This document shows, one piece after another, positions 1 through 6,964 of a stretch of DNA of 21,638 bases. Position numbers and translations under genes: made by a program. The first letter of the stretch is position 1. Every line of letters starts with the position of its first letter. The notes beneath the pieces were generated by a model. The model saw only the letters and a list, made by a program, of their open reading frames with translations, was not told where the DNA came from and made no database searches. Source of the DNA: JBBSOW01 sp038259365 (GTDB lineage Bacteria > Actinomycetota > Actinomycetes > Propionibacteriales > Propionibacteriaceae); NCBI GenBank assembly GCA_038259365.1, contig JBBSOW010000051.1:1-21638 (forward strand), given 5' to 3'.

Positions 1-330
1 GCTCGAGCAGCTCACGCAGCTCGGCGAGCGCGGTGCGGCCCGTCGCCTCGATCGTCCCCAGTCGTGCCCGAATCTCGTTCGGCCGCTGGCACGGTCTGGT
101 CGCTCCGCCTCATCGGCGAGCGCGACTGCGGACCCCGTTGACCACCCGACCGCTGCGGCGCCGCCGAGCACGAGGGGGAAGAAGAAGAGGTCGTTGGCCA
201 CGCTGTATTCGCCGGGGTCCGCGCGCTGGTTGGCGATCGTCATGAGCACGACGGCGACAGTGCAGGCAGCAGCGAGATAGCCGAGATAAGGATCAACGCG
301 GCAGGCGTGCAGACCGTCCGTTCGAGCAAA
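1..330 (-). pseudogene. Sensor histidine kinase remnant (NarL-type), internally deleted and partial
   Basis: Read on the minus strand, the right part (about 330 down to 100) encodes a membrane segment in one frame, including TVAVVLMTIANQ and then ANDLFFFPLVLGGAAAVG. This resembles the N-terminal membrane region of actinobacterial NarL-family sensor kinases. The left part (about 88 down to 2) is in another frame and reads RPNEIRARLGTIEATGRTAL then AELRELLE. That is the helix after the phospho-acceptor histidine in HisKA_3 kinases. The histidine-containing block that should lie between the two is absent, and no start codon is evident before the neighbouring gene. I infer an internal deletion with a frame change. 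The window edge cuts off whatever remains of the ATPase domain. Family assignment is from recognition of the helix motif only. Confidence 0.6.
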
Positions 331-334
331 TTGG

Positions 335-1513
335 TCAGACCTTGCCGCGCAAAATTCGCTTGAAGTACGTCAGCGGCAGGGCGTAGCGGTCCACCCACCA
401 CGTGAGTCTTTTGGGGTGCACAAGGTTGGGGAACGGAAGCGACGGTTCAAGCTGGCCCTTGCGGTTGACCTCCACGAGCATCAGTTTGTGCCGCTCGACG
501 GTGATCGGCATCACCGTGTAGCCGTCGTACCGCTGGAAAGCGCTCGGATCCGCGGCTCCAAGGTTGTGGGCCAGGACCACAACCTGCTTGCGCAGGGCAC
601 CGCCAGAAGGTTTGATTCCCAGATCTGCAACGTCACCTAGCGACCACACTGCGGGATGACGCGGGTGCTGGAGTGTGAAGGGGTCGACGTCAACGAGGCC
701 AGCCTCGGTGGCTCCGGAAACATCACTGTCAGCGATCCAGCGTGGGGCGCGGTATTCGGGGATGACGTGGGCATAAACCACGTCGTCGAGCTCTTCGTTG
801 CCGTTCTTGCTGGTGACGTGGACGCGGCGATCAGCCAGGCGGGTCACCCGCGCCTCCCGCATCACGTGGATTCCATAGGAGGCCAGTTTCTCCTCCAGGA
901 TCCTGTCCGCCGAGGGGACTCCGATGGGAGTGGCGCCCGGCAGAACCAGGTGCACATCCATGTGCTCCAGCACACCGGAACGGCGCCAGTGGTCACAGGC
1001 CAAGAATAGGGGCTTGAGTGACGTCGCGGAGCACGGGGCTGGCTCCGGGGGCATGGAGAAGACAACGCGGCCCCGGGTCAGGCTCTTTAGAGTGGGCCAC
1101 ACGAGCGGAGCAGTCTCGACGATGTAGGTGGAGCCAGCCCATCCGGCGTCATAGGCCTGCGCCAGACCCGGGGTAGCGTCCCAGTCCTCCTCCAGACCCG
1201 GGCAGAGCACCAATCCGGTGCTGCTGAGGCGCCTGCCATCTGCGGTGACAACAGTGCGGGCAGCGGGGTCAACCGAGACCACCTCATCCTGGATCCACGT
1301 GCACTTGCCAGGCATCACGGAGGCAGCAGGCCGCTCGAGGGAGTCCATCGTCGCCTCCCCGCCGCCCACGTAGTTGAGCAGCGGACGGTACCGATGGACA
1401 GACTCGGACTCCACCACGGCCACATCCGTGGCACCGTCGCGGATGAGCCGCGCCGCCAGGGAGATCCCGGCGTTGCCGCCGCCGACGATCAATACTTCGT
1501 GATATTGCTCCAT
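335..1513 (-). CDS. Sulfide:quinone oxidoreductase-like FAD flavoprotein, 392 aa
   Basis: The protein is a two-dinucleotide-binding-domain flavoprotein of the sulfide:quinone reductase group. The FAD-binding motif VGGGNAG is at residues 10-16, the acidic end of the Rossmann strand is VVES (33-36), and the second FAD contact is SLGDVADLG (291-299). Overall layout and the C-terminal stretch (RYDGYTVMPIT, then FPNLVHPKRLTWW) recall the type II enzymes that include mitochondrial SQOR, which pass electrons from sulfide to membrane quinone. Cys161 in PAPCSATS sits where the first redox cysteine of that group lies. The partner cysteine, normally directly after GD in the second FAD motif, is Val295 here. 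Cys71 and Cys104 are other candidates. Sulfide oxidation is therefore uncertain, and another quinone- or NAD-linked role is possible. The ATG follows a GGGGAA ribosome binding site. The gene is intact although its neighbours on both sides are broken. Confidence 0.8.
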   Translation of the reverse strand: MEQYHEVLIVGGGNAGISLAARLIRDGATDVAVVESESVHRYRPLLNYVGGGEATMDSLERPAASVMPGKCTWIQDEVVSVDPAARTVVTADGRRLSSTGLVLCPGLEEDWDATPGLAQAYDAGWAGSTYIVETAPLVWPTLKSLTRGRVVFSMPPEPAPCSATSLKPLFLACDHWRRSGVLEHMDVHLVLPGATPIGVPSADRILEEKLASYGIHVMREARVTRLADRRVHVTSKNGNEELDDVVYAHVIPEYRAPRWIADSDVSGATEAGLVDVDPFTLQHPRHPAVWSLGDVADLGIKPSGGALRKQVVVLAHNLGAADPSAFQRYDGYTVMPITVERHKLMLVEVNRKGQLEPSLPFPNLVHPKRLTWWVDRYALPLTYFKRILRGKV

Positions 1514-1558
1514 GTGGTTCCCCGTTGATGAGTTGGCTGCTCACGCCAGGATACCGAG

Positions 1559-2416
1559 GTGAGTGGCCACGCCAGGGACGAGCGGGTCGCATCGACGAAC
1601 GCAGACAGCCCCAACTCTTGCTGCCTCAGCTCTGCGGTGCTGCGCGGGGGCGATGCGGACAGGGCCCAAGTCGAATCTCGAGGTGGCCGCCCAACTCCAG
1701 ATCCCGTCACAAACCGTCGCGAAGTGGCGGGCCCGGTTTGTAATCGTCGCCTCGACAGGCTCGTTGATGAACCTCGCCTGGGTCGCCCACCCTCGATCTT
1801 GTTGGACCGAGTCGAACAGGTGGTCACCGACACCTTGGATGAAAACCCAGCCGACGCCACTCACTAGTCGCGAACCTCGATGGCGAAACGGTCCGGGCTG
1901 TCAGCATCGACAATCGGGCGAATCTGGCGCAACTTTGACCTCAAACCCCACCTCAGTGACGGGTTCAAGCTGTCCACCGTCCCGCAGTTCGTGGACAAGA
2001 TCGTCGATGTGGTTGGTCCCTACCACGACCCGCCGGACAAGGCGATCGTGTTGTGCACCGACGAGAAATCCCAATGCCAGGCCTTGAACCGGTCCCCGCC
2101 GGTGCTGCCCATGGTGCCCGGCCCCCCCGAGCGGGCCAGCCACGACTACATCCGCCACGGCGTGACCAGCCTGTTCACCGCGTTCAACATCGCCACCGGC
2201 GAAGTGATCTCGCAACTCCACCGACGCCACCGCGCAGTTGAGTTCCGCAAGTTCTTGATCACCATCGACAAAGCCGTCCCCGACGGGCTCCACATCCACT
2301 TCACCCCGACACCGGGAGGTCGAGGCCAAGACGAGACGCACCTTGTCGCTACCTGCAAATTGTCAGGACGACACAAAAAACGGCATGAAGTTCACTTCTT
2401 GAACGAAGGTCCATAA
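1559..2416 (+). pseudogene. IS630-type transposase remnant
   Basis: Three pieces of one IS630-type transposase are visible. The helix-turn-helix end (SNLEVAAQLQIPSQTVAKW, from about 1671) is in one frame. RLDRLVDEPRLGRPPSI (from about 1745) continues in another frame, so there is a frameshift near 1738-1745. An in-frame TAG at 1865-1867 follows ENPADATH, where IS630 proteins usually have Trp (ATHWS). The catalytic part then resumes at about 1868, with SGLSASTIGRIWRNFDLKPH and the first DDE segment LCTDEKSQCQALNRSPPVLP (first Asp in CTDE). The DNYATHKTP segment with the second Asp is missing. The text jumps from DGLHIH to FTPT, a piece normally found some 40 residues later, then becomes unrecognisable until a stop at 2414-2416. 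The element is inactive. I did not find its terminal inverted repeats. Confidence 0.85.
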
Positions 2417-2425
2417 AGTGCAATC

Positions 2426-3263
2426 ATGCCATTTGCCCCTCGCTCACGCTCCGTGCACTCGAACTCACGAAAAGCCAGCAAGGACGCACTCCCCCAAACC
2501 ACGTCGGTAACGGTTACTTCAGTGCCTCTTTTGGCCGTTTTGGCAGGGGTTGTCGTGTTCTTCGTGGCCGGGCCCGTTTATCATGCGGGCCTTGCCGAGG
2601 ACGGTCCAATCGAGTGGATGACAGCAGCGGTCTACCTTATCCTCGCGCCGAGTGCTTTGCTGGTAGCAAGGCTACGTTCACGTCGGGGAGACTTGCTCGG
2701 TACGCTCACCTTCGTCGCACTTGCCGTAGGGTTCGTCCTCATCGCTGGCGAGGAGGTGTCGTGGGGGCAACGTCAGCTCGGGTTCACGGGCCCAGAAGCG
2801 CTCGTTACCCACAATGTTCAGGGCGAAGCCAACTTACACAATCTCCTTGGACGGTATGCCCTGCCCTGCACCTGGCCCACATCGCGGTAGGCCTGTGGGG
2901 TCTCGGACTCGGGCGCCTAGTTGTCCGAATCATCCCAGTCGCTCGTCCGACATGCCCCGTGGTGCGAGGTGGACCTGGTTCGTCCCGGTGACCGCCTACT
3001 ACCTCTACGTCGACTACATCGGTCCCGCGGTGTTGTCCATGCTCGGACCGCGGTTTGACCGCTGGGCTGCAGGGCCCGCACGCTTCCAAGAGCTAACTGA
3101 GCTCATTCTCGCGTTTGGGTTCGCCTTCTTCGTCTATGACGCTCTGCGGTTGAGTAAGCCGCGTGGCTCCGGGGCCACCGACGGAGCGCTTGTTTCTACC
3201 GACCGAACATCTCTGGTAGAAGGCAACTCGGCAGAGAACCCACCGCCCCTCGGGGACGGGTAG
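2426..3263 (+). pseudogene. Multi-pass membrane protein gene broken by two frameshifts
   Basis: The first frame starts at ATG 2426. It gives a leader, hydrophobic helices (VPLLAVLAGVVVFFVAGPVY; TAAVYLILAPSALLVARL; LLGTLTFVALAVGFVLIAG) and a conserved-looking block EEVSWGQRQLGFTGPEA then NVQGEANLHNLLGRYA. At about 2860 the sense moves to a second frame (LHLAHIAVGLWGLGLGRLVV). Near 2940-2970 it moves to a third (RWTWFVPVTAYYLYVDYIGP and ELTELILAFGFAFFVYDALR), ending at TAG 3261-3263. Joined, these give one protein of roughly 270 residues with about six membrane segments. I recognise the E-E-x-S-W-G-Q-R and N-x-Q-x-E-x-N-L-H-N pattern as a recurring bacterial membrane-protein family but cannot name a function. 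The two shifts indicate decay; sequencing error is the alternative. Confidence 0.7.
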
Positions 3264-3277
3264 ACTCAGAGGGTGCG

Positions 3278-3626
3278 GTGACGTCGGGGGGACGCAAGAA
3301 GGGCAACGGCGCCACCGGTCACGGGGACCGCTACCTCGCCAGCGTCTTGGGCGAAACCGCGCTATCGGCAGGCAAGACCGACACTTTCTTGGGCGAACGC
3401 TACCGACCCATCGTCTGGCGACGCGGGAAGAAGAAGGCGATCGTCGCGGTCGGCCGCTCCATCCTGGTCATCATCTGGCACCTCCTCAACGACCCCAAGA
3501 CCCGCTTCGTCGACCTCGGCTCCGACTTCTTATGACATCCGACTCGGTACACCACGCGCAACGCTCAACCACGTCCGCCGACTCCAGGCCCTCGGCTACA
3601 GAGTCACCCTCGAACCCGCAGCCTGA
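3278..3626 (+). pseudogene. IS110-type transposase, C-terminal fragment with frameshift
   Basis: The reading from 3278 contains KKGNGATGHGDRYLASVLGE and YRPIVWRRGKKKAIVAVGRS followed by ILVIIWHLLNDPKTRF. This is the C-terminal part of an IS110/IS1111-type transposase, including the Ser-rich helix region used by these serine/RuvC-hybrid recombinases. Translation in this frame ends at TGA 3533-3535. Skipping one base of the run at about 3529-3531 restores the expected tail YDIRLGTPRATLNHVRRLQA then LGYRVTLEPAA with a stop at 3624-3626. The fragment is therefore truncated at its 5' side and frameshifted at its 3' side. The upstream catalytic RuvC-like half is not present in this window. Confidence 0.8.
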
Positions 3627-4003
3627 TCAACCCGGCCGCCAACCAAACTCGCCGGCTCCGCCGGAGGCTGTCGCCTGCCCACTCACCCTTGATTTTCGAG
3701 TTAGTAAGCAAGTCTCGTTCATCACCGAGACTATATTCAGCCATCTAACCAGGTTGGATCTGATGCGAGACGCCCAACTCGTCAGATACACCCTCTCCCC
3801 CGAGGATAGGATCCGGCAACGGCATGCCCGCCTCTGGGGTTTCGTCGCCCAGGCTCGCCCCCAAGGCGGATAGGCCGGACGGCTACGACAACTTCAGCCT
3901 CGTCAAGCCGTTCAGACGCGTCGCGACCTACGGCCACGCAAAGCGGTCGGCCAGCTGAACTGGCCGGCCTGGACCCCCTGTCCTCCCTGACCTGACCCCT
4001 CGG
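3627..4003. other. Gene-poor stretch between the IS110 remnant and the aldo/keto reductase
   Basis: No convincing gene is seen. The first 60-80 bases after the transposase stop probably belong to the IS end. A short plus-strand reading frame at 3824-3958 (ATG to TGA, 44 codons, containing RPDGYDNFSLVKPFRRVATY) has no recognisable relative and no clear ribosome binding site; it may be the 3' remnant of a lost gene. Several inverted repeats lie in the stretch and are listed separately. GC content is locally lower around 3690-3800 than in the flanking genes. Confidence 0.5.
3711..3787. repeat. Two consecutive inverted repeats (hairpins)
   Basis: The first is AGTCTCG (3711-3717) facing CGAGACT (3726-3732), a perfect 7-bp stem with an 8-base loop. 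The second is ATCTGA..CGAG (3758-3769, with two unpaired bases) facing CTCGTCAGAT (3778-3787), a 10-bp stem around ACGCCCAA. They lie just beyond the IS110 remnant. They could be part of the element's end or of another lost element; function is unknown. Confidence 0.45.
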
Positions 4004-4008
4004 TCAGG
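3948..4008 (-). terminator. Possible terminator hairpins after the aldo/keto reductase
   Basis: Two perfect 7-bp stems lie here: CGGCCAG-CTGAA-CTGGCCG at 3948-3966, and CCTGACC-CCTC-GGTCAGG at 3991-4008. The second includes the reductase stop codon (4004-4006) in its stem; the first starts about 38 bases past it. Neither is followed by a T-run on the minus strand, so intrinsic termination is only a suggestion. Confidence 0.35.
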
Positions 4009-5014
4009 CAAACCGGGTCGCTGGTGCGGTCTCGGCCGTCTTGCCGGCGTCCTTTTCGACGATGTTGCCGAGCGCCTTGTCGATGGCCTTCATGGTGGAC
4101 TTGTCGAGCTTCACCCCGGCGGCCTTGACGTTCTCACCGACCTGCTCCGGGCGGGATGCCCCGACGAGTGCGGTGGCCACGTTGTCGTTCTGCAGCACCC
4201 AGGCGATCGCCAGCTGTGCCATCGACAACTCGACGTCGTCGGCGATGGGCTTCAGCTTCTGCACCCGATTGAGTACGTCGTCGTTCATGAAGCGCTTGAT
4301 CATGTCTGCGCCGCCCTTCTCGTCGGCGGCCCGCGAACCGGCAGGCGGCTCGGCGCCCGGCTCGTACTTGCCCGACAGCACGCCCTGGGCCATCGGGCTC
4401 CACACGATCTGCGAGACCCCCAGCTCGCGCGACGTCGGCACGACCTCGCCCTCGATGACCCGCCACAGCATCGAATACTGCGGTTGGCTCGAGATGAGCT
4501 GGAAGCCCAACTCGCGGGCCAACTCCACGCCCGCGCGAATCTGGGGGGCGGTCCATTCGCTGACCCCGATGTAGAGGGCCTTGCCCTGGCGGACGACGTC
4601 GGCGAAGGCCTGCATCGTCTCCTCCAGCGGCGTTTCGGTGTCGTATCGGTGGGCCTGGTAGAGGTCGACGTAGTCGGTCTGCAACCGCTCCAGCGAGCCG
4701 TTGATCGACTCCATGATGTGCTTGCGGGACAGACCCGTGTCGTTCTTGCCGCCCGGGCCCGTAGGGAAGTAGACCTTGGTGAAGATCTCCAGGCCCTCCC
4801 TCCGTTCCCCCTTCAGTGCGTCACCGAGCACCGATTCGGCCACCGTGTTGGCGTAGACGTCCGCGGTGTCGAACGTCGAGATGCCGGCGTCGAGCGCGGC
4901 GCGCACGCACCGCGTGGCGACGTCGTTCTCGACCTGCGAGCCGTGCGTCAGCCAGTTTCCGTAAGTGATCTCAGAGATCTTGAGTCCGCTGTTACCGAGG
5001 TATCGAAATTCCAT
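4004..5014 (-). CDS. Aldo/keto reductase, 336 aa
   Basis: This is an NADP(H)-dependent TIM-barrel oxidoreductase of the aldo/keto reductase superfamily. It is closest in style to the potassium-channel beta-subunit-like bacterial enzymes that reduce aldehydes and ketones in the cytoplasm. The catalytic tetrad is visible: Asp49 and Tyr54 in STFDTADVY, Lys80 in IFTK, His122 in YQAHR. SQPQYSMLWR (175-185) and IVWSPMAQGVLSGKY (203-217) are typical of this subgroup. The phosphate-binding end is VGASRPEQVGENVKA. Length is normal. The ATG at 5014 is preceded by an AGGGGG ribosome binding site a few bases away. It stands alone: 261 bases separate it from the ABC transporter genes upstream, and hairpins follow it. 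Substrate cannot be inferred. Confidence 0.92.
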   Translation of the reverse strand: MEFRYLGNSGLKISEITYGNWLTHGSQVENDVATRCVRAALDAGISTFDTADVYANTVAESVLGDALKGERREGLEIFTKVYFPTGPGGKNDTGLSRKHIMESINGSLERLQTDYVDLYQAHRYDTETPLEETMQAFADVVRQGKALYIGVSEWTAPQIRAGVELARELGFQLISSQPQYSMLWRVIEGEVVPTSRELGVSQIVWSPMAQGVLSGKYEPGAEPPAGSRAADEKGGADMIKRFMNDDVLNRVQKLKPIADDVELSMAQLAIAWVLQNDNVATALVGASRPEQVGENVKAAGVKLDKSTMKAIDKALGNIVEKDAGKTAETAPATRFA

Positions 5015-5275
5015 ACCCCCTACGGTACGGGCTCAGCGCCCACGGGGCGGGGACCCGCCGGCCGGTGTCCACGACGACCGCGGCTACGCGGTGTCACTCA
5101 GCCCGGCGGTAGCATCGCCGCCAGTCAGCCGCCAGGTCGACGGGGAACCGTGTAACCCAGGGCGCCATCATCGCACTACTGACCGGATCACTCATGCCGC
5201 GGTGAACATCTCGATCAGGACGCTCGGCGACTCGGGTCCGGACGACAACGGTCGAGTGGAGACCACCCGGCTGGC

Positions 5276-6070
5276 CTACTCGACGTTGGTGGGGTTGAGC
5301 ACGCGATCGAGGAAGGATTTAGTGCGCTCCTCATGGGGCTCGCCGATGACCTGCGCGGCAGGGCCCTCCTCGACGACGACGCCGCCGTCCATGAACAGCA
5401 CCCGATCGGCCACCTCGCGGGCGAAGGCCATCTCGTGGGTGACGACCATCATGGTCATCCCCTCCTTGGCAAGCCGCCGCATGACCGATAGCACCTCGCC
5501 GACGAGTTCGGGATCCAGCGCGGAGGTAGGCTCGTCGAACAGCATCATCTCGGGATCCATGCTCAGTGCCCGGGCAATTGCCACCCGCTGCTGCTGACCA
5601 CCCGACATCTGGGCCGGATACGAACCCCCGCGATCCCCCAGACCCACCTTCTCGAGGTTGAGCTGGGCGGACTTCTTCGCGTCGGCCTTGGAACGCTTCA
5701 GCACCTTGATCTGGGCGATCGTGCAGTTCTGCTCCGCGGTGAGATGGGGAAACAGGTTGAAGGACTGGAAGACCATGCCCATCTTGGCCCGCAACTGGTC
5801 CAGGTTGGCGTCCGGGTCGGTGATCTCATCTCCGAGGATGTGAATCTTGCCCGACGTCGGCTGCTCCAGCAGGTTGATGCAGCGCAGCAGCGTCGATTTG
5901 CCTGAACCCGACGGGCCGATGACACAGACCACCTCGCCCTTGCGGATGACGTTGGAGATTCCCGTCAGCACCTCCAGCGGACCGAAGGACTTGTGCAGGT
6001 CCTCGATGCGAATTTCCTCTTGGTTGGCGTCGCCGGCGCCTACCTCATCAAACGTCGAGCTCGTGCTCAT
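5276..6070 (-). CDS. Polar amino-acid ABC transporter, ATP-binding protein, 264 aa
   Basis: This is the cytoplasmic ATPase of an amino-acid import system, GlnQ/HisP type. Walker A is GPSGSGKST (52-60), the Q-loop MVFQSFNLFPHL (99-110), the signature MSGGQQQR (155-162), Walker B MMLFDEPTSALDP (175-187) and the switch histidine His212 in VVTHEM. A 20-residue leader precedes the usual first strand (IRIEDLHKSFG). The start codon overlaps the permease stop by the ATGA pattern (6067-6070), so the two are translationally coupled. It is the last gene of a three-gene minus-strand operon. The helical domain contains KVLKRSKADAKK, normal for the family. Function as an ABC ATPase is certain; the amino acid transported is not known. 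Confidence 0.96.
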   Translation of the reverse strand: MSTSSTFDEVGAGDANQEEIRIEDLHKSFGPLEVLTGISNVIRKGEVVCVIGPSGSGKSTLLRCINLLEQPTSGKIHILGDEITDPDANLDQLRAKMGMVFQSFNLFPHLTAEQNCTIAQIKVLKRSKADAKKSAQLNLEKVGLGDRGGSYPAQMSGGQQQRVAIARALSMDPEMMLFDEPTSALDPELVGEVLSVMRRLAKEGMTMMVVTHEMAFAREVADRVLFMDGGVVVEEGPAAQVIGEPHEERTKSFLDRVLNPTNVE

Positions 6071-6891
6071 CGCGACCTCTTTCCTCTCTTCTCCAGGTAT
6101 CGGACCAGCATGCTCAACGGCAGCGTGATGACCAGGTAGGTGGCGCCGGCCACAATGAGCGGCGTCAGGTTGACGTTACTGCTGGCGAGATCGCGACCAT
6201 ACTTGGTGAGCTCGTAGGCGGCGCCGCTCAGCCCGATGACGTACACCAGGGAGGAATCCTTGACGACGATGATCAACTCGTTGGTCAGCGGTGGAATGAT
6301 GATGCGAAACGCCTGCGGCAGCACGATCCGAGACGTTGCCATCCCCTGGGACATGCCCAGGGACCGGGCCGCCTCGATCTGGCCCTTGGGAACGGCCTGG
6401 ATTCCGGCGCGGACCGTTTCGGCGATGTAGGCCGAAGCAACGATGCCCAACGCGATCCAGACGGTGCCGTAAGGATCGAAGGGAATCCGCAAACCCGCGA
6501 ACGCCAACGGCAGCAACGAGAACGCCAAAAAGACGATAATGGCCGGCAGTCCGCGAAAGAACTCGATATAGATCGAGGCAACCCAGCGGTAGGGGCCGAC
6601 CGAGGAGAGCTTCATCAGGGCCAAGACGGTGCCGGCCGTCATGCCGAGGATGAAGGCGACCACCGAGTAGATGATCGTGTTGAGCAGCGCCCGCCCCAAG
6701 CCGCCCAGGATCGTGACCTGTAACAGATCCGTTCGCAGGAACACCGATTGCAGCTGCTTCCAGTCGGCCAGGAAGATCGCCAACAGCACGGCGGCGACCA
6801 AGACGGCGTACTGAACCAACCGCCAGCGTTGGGCCCGCTTGCGGGGTGAGAGTGGCTTCTTACCCACCGACTCGGAGGTAGTAGTCGTCAC
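6067..6891 (-). CDS. Polar amino-acid ABC transporter, permease, 274 aa
   Basis: This is an integral membrane permease of the His/Glu/Gln/Arg/opine family. After a basic N-terminus, membrane segments are seen at about 25-43, 66-93, 104-132, 143-160, 203-225 and 243-265. The ATPase-contacting EAA loop is well conserved (PKGQIEAARSLGMS, about 168-181), and SIYIEFFRGLPAIIVFLA (107-124) is a hallmark of these permeases. Only one permease is encoded, so it probably works as a homodimer. It starts at GTG 6891, eight bases after an AGAAAGG ribosome binding site. Upstream, a 10-bp-stem hairpin separates it from the binding-protein gene, which suggests that it is expressed at a lower level than the binding protein. 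Confidence 0.95.
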   Translation of the reverse strand: MTTTTSESVGKKPLSPRKRAQRWRLVQYAVLVAAVLLAIFLADWKQLQSVFLRTDLLQVTILGGLGRALLNTIIYSVVAFILGMTAGTVLALMKLSSVGPYRWVASIYIEFFRGLPAIIVFLAFSLLPLAFAGLRIPFDPYGTVWIALGIVASAYIAETVRAGIQAVPKGQIEAARSLGMSQGMATSRIVLPQAFRIIIPPLTNELIIVVKDSSLVYVIGLSGAAYELTKYGRDLASSNVNLTPLIVAGATYLVITLPLSMLVRYLEKRGKRSR

Positions 6892-6919
6892 GGTCTAGGA
6901 CCTTTCTGCACGAGAGGAC

Positions 6920-6956
6920 GAGGCGCCCCGCCAATCCACCGACCGGGGGGCGCCTC
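6920..6956 (-). terminator. Intercistronic hairpin between binding protein and permease genes
   Basis: GAGGCGCCCC (6920-6929) faces GGGGCGCCTC (6947-6956), a perfect 10-bp GC-rich stem with a 17-base loop. It lies 8 bases after the binding-protein stop and 28 bases before the permease start. No T-run follows on the minus strand. Known binding-protein operons use such structures as partial terminators or 3' mRNA stabilisers so that the binding protein is made in excess. That role is inferred here. Confidence 0.65.
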
Positions 6957-6964
6957 TGACGGGC

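Noticed and set aside
3532..3873. Plus-strand open frame of 113 codons after the IS110 fragment
   Set aside because: Its first 90 bases are a wrong-frame reading of the transposase tail, and the rest shows no family.
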